From Paenibacillus lautus NBRC 15380 (GTDB lineage Bacteria; Bacillota; Bacilli; Paenibacillales; Paenibacillaceae), in NCBI RefSeq assembly GCF_004000945.1, contig NZ_BIMF01000004.1, positions 186,001 to 250,000 on the forward strand: a stretch of 64,000 nucleotides of DNA. The letters are read 5' to 3'. Position numbers and translations under genes: made by a program. Every line of letters begins with the position of its first letter. Within the stretch, counting starts at the first letter, position 1. The notes under the pieces were generated by a model. It saw nothing but the letters and a program-made list of their open reading frames with translations. It did no database searches and was not told the origin of the DNA. Below are positions 17,660 to 25,352 of the stretch, piece by piece.

Positions 17660-17800
17660 TTATTTCAAAAGTTCTTCCGGTGTCTCTCCGCTGTACACAA
17701 ATACGGGACTTGCTGTATTCACTACGAATACGGCTACCATCGTCAGAGCAGATGCGATAAAAGAAAACAATCGATGTCTAATCCTGTGGATCCATAACAT
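17660..17800 (-). CDS. agrD: AgrD-like cyclic autoinducer peptide precursor
   Basis: This 46-residue prepeptide has the three-part AgrD layout. There is a basic amphipathic leader (MLWIHRIRHRLFSFIAS), a hydrophobic segment ending VVNTA, and the signal region SPVFVY followed by the acidic recognition tail SGETPEELLK. The ring would close on Ser31, so the signal is probably a lactone and not the usual thiolactone, with Ser-Pro-Val-Phe-Val as the likely five-residue ring. AAAGGAGG lies 8 nt upstream of the ATG. It overlaps the 3' end of agrB by 23 nt, supporting coupled translation and processing by AgrB. Confidence 0.82.
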   Translation of the reverse strand: MLWIHRIRHRLFSFIASALTMVAVFVVNTASPVFVYSGETPEELLK

Positions 17801-18326
17801 GAGCTTGTCCTCCTTTCCAGCGTAATAAACTAATAGCCTGGACCAAAAATATGACAGCCAATGTTGGGGACTGAAGTCCAAAATTAAACATAACAATGAC
17901 ACTGCTAATCATGCGGAGTTTTACGTAATGCTTCTTCGGTATTCGGGACTGCCTCTCGATTCGGCTGGGAGCGAACACCATCACCAGCAACAGACTGAGA
18001 GCATTAAGGATGTGCACACCTGCGGTATCAAGATCTACAAAAGATACCAGGGTGAATAATGCTGTCGTGAATGCAATGCAGCCGGCCCCCGTCTTAAGGT
18101 GATACCCTCCTGAGAATTGCCTTAATATCGCGAAACCCATCAAGGCTAAAACAGCCTGCTTCACGTTACCCGTTAATATAGAGATAACTAGCGTGAAGAC
18201 CACAATAAACAATACGTTTAAAATGATGGCGATTGCATGGCTCAAAACAGGAACAGAGGACTTATGGTCAGGTACCTGGCGTTTGATCCCCTCCGCTATC
18301 CGCTTTGATATTCCTTCTATGATCAT
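17778..18326 (-). CDS. agrB: AgrB-like peptide-processing membrane endopeptidase
   Basis: The 182-residue polytopic membrane protein belongs to the accessory gene regulator B family, which cleaves the C-terminal tail of AgrD and helps cyclise it. Catalytic His76 and Cys83 sit in RQFSGGYHLKTGAGC with the exact seven-residue spacing of the family. About five to six hydrophobic segments are visible. The ATG at 18326 has GAGGAG 10 nt upstream; longer in-frame starts run deeper into the preceding gene. The gene lies between a polytopic membrane protein (59-nt overlap) and agrD. Confidence 0.9.
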   Translation of the reverse strand: MIIEGISKRIAEGIKRQVPDHKSSVPVLSHAIAIILNVLFIVVFTLVISILTGNVKQAVLALMGFAILRQFSGGYHLKTGAGCIAFTTALFTLVSFVDLDTAGVHILNALSLLLVMVFAPSRIERQSRIPKKHYVKLRMISSVIVMFNFGLQSPTLAVIFLVQAISLLRWKGGQAHVMDPQD

Positions 18327-18945
18327 AAGAATCCCGCTCCTCTGTATTGATGGCATAATACAAGAAGATTCCAAATGTTATTCCAAAGAAGAGAAGATGC
18401 AGCCATAAACGGTTGAGGTAAAATAGAATCGCAATTAATATCAGCACCACGATAATCAAAGCGATCAGTAGAACATGTTCAAATTTAATGCGCAGCTTTT
18501 CCAGATCATACTTAAACCCAATACCAAATCTGTACATAATCCAAGATATCAATAGTCCTGTCGCTCCTGACAGGATTTGAAGAATATAACCATTGGCATG
18601 ATCGGTCTGAATGGAGTCAATAGATCCGAATATCGTTGTCAAATAGGCCGTCTGTACCAACGCATAGAGCATGTATCCAATGATGGTACATATCGCCGAC
18701 CAGATAACTGGAATCTTAATAATGGCAGAAAATAAGAAAACGAAGATCAGCACGGTAATAAGAGGGGCGAGAAAATCCAATTGCAGCTCGTTGCGCATAA
18801 TGAAGCTTTGTAAGTTGGCAAGTATCATGACAATCAACGCCTGCCATATGTACTCTGTTGTCTTAAATCTAAGCAATGACATGATTAGTGAATAAATCGC
18901 CAGTGTTTCAAATGTTGAAAACACCATAAACCAAATAACTTCCAT
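18268..18945 (-). CDS. Polytopic membrane protein of the agr-type locus (sensor-like, no kinase)
   Basis: This 225-residue protein has about seven hydrophobic helices and a short charged C-terminal tail. Size and topology resemble the peptide-sensing membrane half of AgrC-type histidine kinases. No HisKA or HATPase segment follows and no AgrA gene is present. It could be a truncated receptor, an exporter partner or an immunity-like protein. It is the first gene of the cluster; ATG with GGGAGG 9 nt upstream. Its last 59 nt overlap agrB, so the tail sequence may be constrained by the overlapping frame. Membrane location is firm, the role is inferred from context only. Confidence 0.75.
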   Translation of the reverse strand: MEVIWFMVFSTFETLAIYSLIMSLLRFKTTEYIWQALIVMILANLQSFIMRNELQLDFLAPLITVLIFVFLFSAIIKIPVIWSAICTIIGYMLYALVQTAYLTTIFGSIDSIQTDHANGYILQILSGATGLLISWIMYRFGIGFKYDLEKLRIKFEHVLLIALIIVVLILIAILFYLNRLWLHLLFFGITFGIFLYYAINTEERDSYDHRRNIKADSGGDQTPGT

Positions 18946-19751
18946 TCAAAGATTTCCTCCCTACACCCTAAGAAATGGTTAAATGTGTACTACGCCACTT
19001 CCCGATTTATCCTGATTACACTGGTGTGTATATCGTCCATAAAGAAACGGTATACCGACAGACCCTCAGTTTTCTATCGAGTCGTCCTAAATGATGCATA
19101 TTCTTGAGGTCAATTCCGATGGCGCCTGCCACTTCTTATATGTCTGGAAACTGTGATGGAAAATGCCAAACTTTAAACGTCGTTTATAGCTCCGGCTTGG
19201 CTCAAAAATTCTAAAAGAGAACAGCTTAGAACTTATACACCAACCACTTGCAACTTTCAATCCATATACCAAACGAAAATCAAGCATTAGTTATCAAGAA
19301 TCCACGACCTTGTGAATATGACTAAGCCAGAATAAACTCAGTTTCTACCATTTAACTTCCTGACATCATCTAATTCGATTATATAAGGCCAGGAAGGCAT
19401 AACAACAGGTAATAAAATACATAAGTGGGGGAATCCATCATGGATCTATGAGGTGAAGAGTGAAATAGAAAGTTAATTTGCTATAATTCTATTATACGGG
19501 AACTATTGTTCCCATTCAACCATTTTGAAACACTTGCATATATTTAGTTCTCCATCTACCTTACACAATTAAAAAATTTTCGAAATAACACATATAATCT
19601 GAAATCCAAGGAGAGGCTCCCCAATCAAATGCCCCTTCCCTTCTATTACAGTTCTCTATCCCCGACTCCAGAAGGATGGATCCTTGTTAGCCGGAATGCT
19701 ATAGTTGTATGGTAATTATGAACTGGAAAAAACGTTCTAAGGAGAATAACA
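18946..19751. other. Long intergenic region with a palindromic operator
   Basis: About 800 nt lacks a convincing gene. A minus-strand frame at 19087-19287 (66 codons) has no ribosome binding site and is not called. The left end should hold the agr-type operon promoter. Near 19482-19513 there is a perfect TATAAT followed by a GGGAAC-N4-GTTCCC palindrome on the plus strand. Confidence 0.4.
19482..19513 (+). promoter_or_regulatory. TATAAT -10 box with downstream GGGAAC-TATT-GTTCCC palindrome
   Basis: A perfect -10 hexamer is followed 10 bp later by a 16-bp perfect-arm palindrome that fits GAAC-N4-GTTC, the LexA-box core. The -35 (GTGAAA) is weak. It reads toward the small secreted protein gene, leaving a leader of about 250 nt. 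Confidence 0.4.
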
Positions 19752-20033
19752 TTGCGAATCAAGATCTTATGCTTAACCATCCTATTTCTGGCATTCAGTT
19801 TACTCCCAAGCTATGCATATAACGATATTCCGCTCGACCAACAAACGATGGATCGCTTGCGGGAAACCTATAACATGGAAGCTCCCGGCTCTCCGTTCAT
19901 GTTGCTATCCAGGTGGAGCGAAGGAGACTGGGGAATCAGCCTGGACCCGTCCTCACTGCCTGATCTTTTTCAAGCAGCACTGTACCCTGCATGGTTCCTG
20001 GCTCGGCAGCTGGTCTTAACCTTATCCTCTTAG
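19752..20033 (+). CDS. Small secreted protein, unknown
   Basis: The 93-residue product starts with a clear signal peptide (MRIKILCLTILFLAFSLLPS, cleavage after AYA-like SYAY). The mature part is about 70 residues with several Trp and acidic residues (RWSEGDWGISLDPSSLPDL) and a hydrophobic C terminus that may be a membrane anchor. The TTG start has AAGGAG 7 nt upstream. No family is recognised; the abrupt end could mean truncation. Confidence 0.55.
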   Translation: MRIKILCLTILFLAFSLLPSYAYNDIPLDQQTMDRLRETYNMEAPGSPFMLLSRWSEGDWGISLDPSSLPDLFQAALYPAWFLARQLVLTLSS

Positions 20034-20078
20034 CGTCCCCCCCTCATCTTCCCTCTGTTCTTCCTGCCATTCCCCAGC

Positions 20079-21710
20079 TTACCTATACAGCTTGGTCCAT
20101 GCCAAGCCATTGGCAACGAGCAGCAGTAGGATATATGCCAACATACCATAGGGAAACGCGCTGCTTGCATAGTGCAAACCGCATAATCCACCCACTACAA
20201 TCATGAATAGCAGCACCCACCAGCCGTCTTTCTGCTGAGCCATATGAAACGCTTGAGAGAACGGCGGATTGCGCAGAATTGCCTTGGCTGTTAGAGGAAT
20301 CAATACCAAGCCGGTAAGGAATATGATGAGAACATCCGGGAAAATCCGGATACCGAACAGGATCAGGAATACGATCGCATTCATAGCGAACAACGGTAGG
20401 AACATTTTTATGGCAAAAGCCTTTAAAGCACCTTGGTATAAGGGACTCATGTTTGACATGGGGGCTGCCCCAAACAACCAGAAGGCCTTGGGCTTCCCTG
20501 AGAATTTCAGCATCATCACGACCGTTACAATCATGATGAGCATGACGTGCAGCACATAGTACGACGATCCCCTGCCGATTTCCGCCAGAGAGGAATTGCG
20601 GATCGTGGAGAAAAAGAACAAATAGGGCAGCAGTACGGACAATCCGAGTGTAGGATACACCTTCAGCTTGAATTCTCTCTCGTTCTTTAACATGCTGGCA
20701 GATAACCGAAAACATGCCTGCTCTGTACGCGAACTGCATACCAATTTGGCCAAAAATCTGTCCAATCGCCCGCGTTCCCGACCTTTTCCCGCTTCGCTGT
20801 GAGCCAGCTTTTCCAGATACTGCTCGAAGGATGGAATATAACGAAGGTACACCATCATGAGCAGAATCGGAACGAACACGGCCAGTAAGGAGAGAACCAT
20901 CAGCCACCCGCTCCCCTTGCCGAACATCCATTCAAATGGAGCCGCAAACCAGACGGGTGGAAGCAGAACCTGCCACCAGGCCGGCGTAAATACCAAATGG
21001 AAATCGATCAGATCAAACGAACGGATCACGAACTGATAGCCGATGGCCAGCGTAGCGGAAAGCCCAATCTGAACATAATTGATCAGATCCTTCAGTTTCT
21101 CGCCGTCCCAATATTTAAGCAGCACCAGATAAATCATGGAGGTGCTTACGAGAATGAGCATATTCATCAGAATAAGCTCAAGGATGCAGATCAGAAAGAA
21201 CAGCACGCCATGCTTAAACAGCCCCACAGCAAGTGAAGAAGCCGATAGCGCCCCGGTCAGCAGCAGCAAATAAATGCCGGCATGAATCGATCTCGCCAAC
21301 CCGACCGTACGACCGTCGATCGGCTTTGTCATCAAAATGCTGCGATCGCGCACATCCAGCAGCACGGATGAGAAATCCGAAATCATGGAGGTCATGATCA
21401 GGAACATGAGGATGGCAGACAGGATGCTCATCGGCATCAGATATTCCGGATCGCTCCAGAGCACAAACGGCGTCAGGACAAGCCCGATTAAGCCATACAA
21501 CCAGAGGGAACTGACAAACAGATTCTTGTCCTGCTCTTCCGCCTTCCGGCTGTTTGAAGATAATATGACGGGTGCCCGCCTCGAGTCCATGAGCAGTTTG
21601 ACATGCAGGATCCGCCGCAGCGTTTCATAGTCCACGCCCATTCGCGAGATAACCCCTTGAAATCGATCCAACAGCTTCAGCATTCGAAATGATGATTCCG
21701 ATCCGGCCAT
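20079..21710 (-). CDS. ABC transporter permease (large, ABC-2-like)
   Basis: This 543-residue integral membrane protein has about 12 hydrophobic helices and forms the channel of an exporter with the ATPase encoded one nucleotide upstream. The stretch SSVLLDVRDRSILMTKPIDG resembles YthQ/EcsB-like permeases of Bacillales; the cargo is unknown. The ATG at 21710 with GGGAGG 10 nt upstream is preferred over a longer frame that would overlap the ATPase. The N-terminal 60 residues are soluble and basic. Confidence 0.8.
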   Translation of the reverse strand: MAGSESSFRMLKLLDRFQGVISRMGVDYETLRRILHVKLLMDSRRAPVILSSNSRKAEEQDKNLFVSSLWLYGLIGLVLTPFVLWSDPEYLMPMSILSAILMFLIMTSMISDFSSVLLDVRDRSILMTKPIDGRTVGLARSIHAGIYLLLLTGALSASSLAVGLFKHGVLFFLICILELILMNMLILVSTSMIYLVLLKYWDGEKLKDLINYVQIGLSATLAIGYQFVIRSFDLIDFHLVFTPAWWQVLLPPVWFAAPFEWMFGKGSGWLMVLSLLAVFVPILLMMVYLRYIPSFEQYLEKLAHSEAGKGRERGRLDRFLAKLVCSSRTEQACFRLSASMLKNEREFKLKVYPTLGLSVLLPYLFFFSTIRNSSLAEIGRGSSYYVLHVMLIMIVTVVMMLKFSGKPKAFWLFGAAPMSNMSPLYQGALKAFAIKMFLPLFAMNAIVFLILFGIRIFPDVLIIFLTGLVLIPLTAKAILRNPPFSQAFHMAQQKDGWWVLLFMIVVGGLCGLHYASSAFPYGMLAYILLLLVANGLAWTKLYR

Positions 21711-21711
21711 A

Positions 21712-22497
21712 TCAACTTCCCTCCCGAACGATCGATACGAACCGTTCAGCGATGCTGGCATGGTCATTGAAACCCGTCAGCTGATTGAACACCTCTTCCA
21801 GCGACCCTTCATGGGAATGCTGCTGCAGTTCTTTGAATGTTCCGTCCGCCACCACCCGGCTGTCAGCGAGCAGGATGATCCGGCTGCTGATTTTCTCAAC
21901 AACGTCCATGATATGCGAGGAATAAAAAATCGTCTTTCCCTGGGCCGAGAGCTGGGCCAATACTTCCTTGACCACCATCACGCTGTTCGCATCCAGCCCG
22001 CTTAAGGGCTCATCCAAAAACAATAGATCAGGGTCATGCAGCAGGCTCGAGATCAGGAGCACCTTTTGCCGCATTCCTTTTGAAAACGTAGCGATCCGTG
22101 AGTGATAGGCCTTTTCCATGTCAAAACAGTCCATCAATTGCTTCGCTTTATAATCCGCTGCATCATATGTAAGTCCGTACAACTCGCCTATAAAAGTCAA
22201 ATACTCGGCAGCGGTTAACTGATCGTACAATTCCGCCACCTCGGGCACATATCCGATTCTCCGTTTATAATCGATATTCCCGTCGGAAATATCCTGACCG
22301 AATATGCGGACGGTCCCCGTGTACCCCTCAACCAGCCCGAGCATAATTTTTACCGTCGTGCTCTTCCCCGCCCCGTTCGGACCGATATATCCTATCATCT
22401 CACCGCGATTGACCTTCAGATCAATCCCGTTCAATACATAACGGTTATCATATTTCATGCGCAGGTCTTGAATCCATAACACTTCATTTTCGGACAT
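21712..22497 (-). CDS. ABC transporter ATP-binding protein
   Basis: This 261-residue nucleotide-binding subunit has Walker A GPNGAGKST, Q-loop region RRIGYVPE, the signature FSKGMRQKV, Walker B LLFLDEPLSGLD and the switch His in YSSHIMD. The order and sequence are those of ABC-2/CcmA-type exporters of lipids, drugs or peptides. The ATG at 22497 lies 9 nt after GGGAG; an upstream in-frame start has no family support. Its stop is one base from the permease start, so they form one operon. Confidence 0.92.
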   Translation of the reverse strand: MSENEVLWIQDLRMKYDNRYVLNGIDLKVNRGEMIGYIGPNGAGKSTTVKIMLGLVEGYTGTVRIFGQDISDGNIDYKRRIGYVPEVAELYDQLTAAEYLTFIGELYGLTYDAADYKAKQLMDCFDMEKAYHSRIATFSKGMRQKVLLISSLLHDPDLLFLDEPLSGLDANSVMVVKEVLAQLSAQGKTIFYSSHIMDVVEKISSRIILLADSRVVADGTFKELQQHSHEGSLEEVFNQLTGFNDHASIAERFVSIVREGS

Positions 22498-22561
22498 GAT
22501 ATTATTCTCCCATTCCCTCATTGTCTTCACCTACCTACCTTATTATGGAAGGGGAGGAAAA

Positions 22562-23101
22562 TCAACCTTTTGACGCATACTCGCTCTGCAGTATCCCCAT
22601 ATGCACGATGTCATGCCAGACGCCATTCCGATACAAACTTTGTCTGGAGCTGCCTTCGTGGACAAATCCGATTTTTTCATACAGCTTAATTGCTTTATGG
22701 TTGAAGGAAAATACCCGTAAGTTCACCCTGTGCAGATTCAGCTCCAAAAAAGCATAATCGAGCAAAAGCGTCATCGCTTCAAAACCATACCCTTTGCCCC
22801 AATAGGTCTTTTCGCCAATGTCGATGATGCACTCCGCATTCCGGTTCTTGGTATCGATATGAATCAATGACATGATGCCGATCGGTCTGCCCGTTTCCTT
22901 CAACAGGATCAGATAGCTCTTCGAGGAGGAAGAGCCCAGGATCACATGCTGAACGAAGTCCTTGGTTTCCTCCAGTTGATAAGCATCCAGGCAGGGACTG
23001 GTGGATTGCATCACTTCGAGATCATTCCGCCAAGTATGATACAGCTCTGCGTCATTCAACGTCATTTTTCGACAAGTCAATCTAGCAGAATCAAATAGCA
23101 T
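22562..23101 (-). CDS. GNAT N-acetyltransferase, RimJ/RimL-like
   Basis: The 179-residue enzyme has the RimJ/RimL-type pattern: MLFDSARLTCRKMTLNDAEL at the N terminus, a central IDIGEKTYWGKGYGFEAM containing the acetyl-CoA loop, LNLHRVNLRVFSFNHKAIKL and YEKIGFVHEG. Relatives acetylate ribosomal protein N termini, antibiotics or polyamines. The substrate here is unknown. AAAGGG lies 10 nt before the ATG. It lies just after the TetR gene (about 22 nt) and before the ABC genes, so it may share the TetR transcript. Confidence 0.88.
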   Translation of the reverse strand: MLFDSARLTCRKMTLNDAELYHTWRNDLEVMQSTSPCLDAYQLEETKDFVQHVILGSSSSKSYLILLKETGRPIGIMSLIHIDTKNRNAECIIDIGEKTYWGKGYGFEAMTLLLDYAFLELNLHRVNLRVFSFNHKAIKLYEKIGFVHEGSSRQSLYRNGVWHDIVHMGILQSEYASKG

Positions 23102-23123
23102 TCAGAAAGCACCCTTTCTATAA

Positions 23124-23750
23124 TCATAATTCTATTGTTATAGGATTTAACATTGCGCAGAGAGATTGAATAAACGTTTCCAGCTGCTCCGGCACGCAAG
23201 TCACCGTCGGTCCGAGCTGGAAGGTATCCAGCATGAGCCCGTTCAGAAACGAGATTATATACCGCGCTATGGCTTCCGGTTCCAATCGGGGCCGAAACTC
23301 CCCTTGCTCCCGACCCTTCCGAATGACCCGGCCCATGGCCTCAACGGTCAGCTGATAACGTTCGGTTAAATAGGGATAATCCTTCTTGGCATGAACATAA
23401 GAGGAAGACAGGAAAAATTCAGCCCTGGCCAATACAAGCGAATGCTGGATTAGCGAAATATCACCCTGCTGTTTCCGAACCCAGTCCATCAACTGATTCC
23501 ATATCGGATATTGCGGATCCGGTTCAAAAAAACGGAGCGTCTCTTGGTCATCAAAACGCAGGACCTCTATAAAAACATGCTCCACATTATCAAAATACGC
23601 ATATACGGCCCCCCGGGACATGCCCGCTTCATCCATAATGTCCTGCATCACCGTGCGGGTATAACCCTTTCTGATAAAGACGCGTCTGGCTGCCGTCAAA
23701 ATTTCAAGTTTCTTCTCCCGTTTGTATTCCTCACTAACCCGTGGACACAT
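23124..23750 (-). CDS. TetR/AcrR family transcriptional regulator
   Basis: This 208-residue repressor has an N-terminal helix-turn-helix (AARRVFIRKGYTRTVMQDIM then a second helix with AGMSRGAVYAYFDN) and a larger C-terminal ligand-binding domain. The start ATG follows AGGA by 7 nt. Two near-identical palindromes lie 61-118 bp upstream and are probably its own operators. Downstream on the same strand are a GNAT gene and an ABC exporter, likely targets if transcribed together. The ligand is unknown. Confidence 0.9.
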   Translation of the reverse strand: MCPRVSEEYKREKKLEILTAARRVFIRKGYTRTVMQDIMDEAGMSRGAVYAYFDNVEHVFIEVLRFDDQETLRFFEPDPQYPIWNQLMDWVRKQQGDISLIQHSLVLARAEFFLSSSYVHAKKDYPYLTERYQLTVEAMGRVIRKGREQGEFRPRLEPEAIARYIISFLNGLMLDTFQLGPTVTCVPEQLETFIQSLCAMLNPITIEL

Positions 23751-23810
23751 AAGTCATTCCTCTCCCGACCTTTATCATGAATATCGATTCCACGAACTTT
23801 ACCTCATTAT

Positions 23811-23868
23811 AAACGACATCAGTGTCGTTTTTTAACTCATTTCATCATAAACGACATTAATGTCGTTT
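23811..23868. promoter_or_regulatory. Tandem palindromic operators upstream of tetR
   Basis: Two 20-bp palindromes, each with arms AAACGACA and TGTCGTTT, lie 38 bp apart centre to centre (23811-23830 and 23849-23868). The second is perfect in all 20 positions. The layout is that of a TetR autoregulatory site, close to an even number of helical turns. Confidence 0.7.
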
Positions 23869-24091
23869 TCAAGAGACATCCGTAGTAAACACGAAAGCCT
23901 CTTGAAGAAATCCCTTCAGGAGGTATTTGCGTACAGCCAAGCCACGATCAATGTTAGATAGAATGTCCCTTCCCCCTCCTTATATTTCTCTTTGAAAACA
24001 ACTTGTTCTATTTTTCGGCTTATGCACATTTCCGTCAACATTCGCGAATAGCTGCATATATATGGGGGAGAACGAAAAGAGGTGATCGGAC

Positions 24092-24595
24092 ATCATTAAG
24101 GGCATTAGCCGCATACTGATCTTCACCTTACTGCTGGTTTTCTTTTTCCCCGCCGTATCCCAAGGCGCTACCGGACAGAAGCTGGACAGTAAGTACACCA
24201 AGTACGCACAGTTTATCGTCATTGATAAATCCACCAACAAACTGACGTATTACGAAAAAAGTAAGGTCATAAAAACGTTTCCCGTCGCCACAGGCAAAAA
24301 ACCCTCCTATACGCCGGAAGGCCTGTTCAAAATCCACGAAAAAGTGAAGAACAGACCTTACTACAAGGAAGGCATCAAGGGAGGAGACCCGCGTAATCCG
24401 CTTGGGGACCGCTGGCTCGGCATTAATGTGAAAGTGAACGGCAGAGTTAGCTACGCATACGCCATTCATGGAAACAACAACGCGAATTCGATCGGCAAGT
24501 ACGTATCGGCAGGTTGTATACGGATGCATAATAAAGACGTTCGCTGGCTCTACGACAAGGTGAAAATGAACACCCCCGTCCTCATCCAAAAATAA
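24092..24595 (+). CDS. Exported L,D-transpeptidase (YkuD domain) with a non-canonical start
   Basis: The enzyme (about 167 residues) cross-links peptidoglycan stem peptides outside the membrane. After a hydrophobic N-terminal segment (ILIFTLLLVFFFPAVSQGA) comes the YkuD domain, with YAIHGNNNANSIG and the catalytic VSAGCIRMHNKD. No ATG, GTG or TTG occurs in frame upstream of the domain. An extended Shine-Dalgarno AAGAGGTGATC ends just before ATC (24092) and ATT (24095), which are the only plausible initiators. A GTG at 24344 would delete the signal and half of the domain. A sequencing error or initiation at ATT/ATC are the two explanations. Confidence 0.75.
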   Translation: MIKGISRILIFTLLLVFFFPAVSQGATGQKLDSKYTKYAQFIVIDKSTNKLTYYEKSKVIKTFPVATGKKPSYTPEGLFKIHEKVKNRPYYKEGIKGGDPRNPLGDRWLGINVKVNGRVSYAYAIHGNNNANSIGKYVSAGCIRMHNKDVRWLYDKVKMNTPVLIQK

Positions 24596-24598
24596 GAG

Positions 24599-24638
24599 CA
24601 AAAAGCCAAACACGTTCATGTGTCTGGCTTTTTTTAAA
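24599..24638 (+). terminator. Terminator after the L,D-transpeptidase gene
   Basis: The stem AAAAAGCCA...TGGCTTTTTTT has inner ACAC/GTGT pairing and a T7 run. Confidence 0.85.
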
Positions 24639-24647
24639 ATTTGACGT

Positions 24648-25031
24648 TTACGATCCATACTTCGCTCCGAATTCAATAATATTGCGGTCTGGATCCAGCA
24701 CGAAAACTTGCGCAAAACCGGCAACGCTGTCGGGATTAGCTACATACTCAACGTCCATTCGGTCCAGCCATTCCTTTGTTTCGCGGTAACTTTTCACCCA
24801 GATCGAGAAATGCCCGTCCGTCGTATCGATCCCACGCTCCCGCAGCGTATCACTGATCGGATGCTCCAGCAGATGGAGCTGCTGGTCTCCGACAGCGTAC
24901 CAGACACCCTTGGAGGCAAACGGCGGGCGCGGCAGCTCCTGAAACTTCAGCACCTCCGAATAAAACACCTTTGCTTTCTTCAGATCGCGAACCGCCAAGC
25001 TAACATGGTGCAGCCCTTCAAATTGAATCAT
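24648..25031 (-). CDS. VOC (glyoxalase/dioxygenase superfamily) protein
   Basis: The 127-residue protein is a two-module vicinal oxygen chelate domain. Likely metal ligands are the His in LHHVSLAVRDL, the His in QLHLLEH or DGHFSIWV, and the Glu in RNIIEFGA. DPDRNIIEF is the common family ending. It may be a glyoxalase, a ring-cleaving enzyme or a drug-binding protein; the sequence does not decide. ATG with GGGGGTG upstream. Confidence 0.87.
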   Translation of the reverse strand: MIQFEGLHHVSLAVRDLKKAKVFYSEVLKFQELPRPPFASKGVWYAVGDQQLHLLEHPISDTLRERGIDTTDGHFSIWVKSYRETKEWLDRMDVEYVANPDSVAGFAQVFVLDPDRNIIEFGAKYGS

Positions 25032-25121
25032 GAATCACACCCCCAGGTATGTAACTTTATTCTAAAGGATACCTTATACATTATATAACATGAATTAACC
25101 ATCTAAGGGGGGGAGTTTACC

Positions 25122-25283
25122 ATGGACATCCATTCGGAGGAATATAAAATCGCCTCACTCAATGGGAATGAAGGTACCTTGAAAGCGATTGAAGACGCTG
25201 AGACCAAGATTGCCGAGCTTACAGGCAAAGACATCACCCTGATTGCTTACGAGAAAGACCAGATCCAAGAGAAGAATCAATAA
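25122..25283 (+). CDS. Small hypothetical protein, 53 residues
   Basis: The open frame starts MDIHSEEYKIASLNGNEGTL and continues with an amphipathic helix (KAIEDAETKIAELTGKDI). It ends in a charged tail. AAGGGGGGAG sits 6 nt upstream of the ATG and a hairpin follows the stop, so it is probably a real gene. Cytoplasmic, acidic, family unknown. Confidence 0.65.
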   Translation: MDIHSEEYKIASLNGNEGTLKAIEDAETKIAELTGKDITLIAYEKDQIQEKNQ

Positions 25284-25295
25284 TTAAGCCGAGTA

Positions 25296-25352
25296 AAATA
25301 AAAGAGCTGCCCTCCAACCGTCCCTAAAGACCTAGGAAGAGCAGCTTCTTCA
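25296..25352. terminator. Bidirectional hairpin terminator
   Basis: The arms AAAGAGCTGC and GCAGCTTCTT, with a bulge and a long loop, have T-rich tails on both strands. It separates the 53-residue gene from the convergent GH20 gene. Confidence 0.6.

Noticed and set aside
19087..19287. 66-codon minus-strand frame in the gene-free region
   Set aside because: No ribosome binding site, no domain, and biased composition. A transposase remnant was considered but no motif supports it.
18946..19751. AgrA- or AgrC-kinase gene upstream of the agr-type genes
   Set aside because: No HATPase, HisKA, receiver or LytTR motifs were found in any frame of this region.
20083..20931. Open frame of 282 codons within the ABC permease gene
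   Set aside because: Same strand, different frame. The permease frame has the membrane-helix pattern and ribosome binding site.
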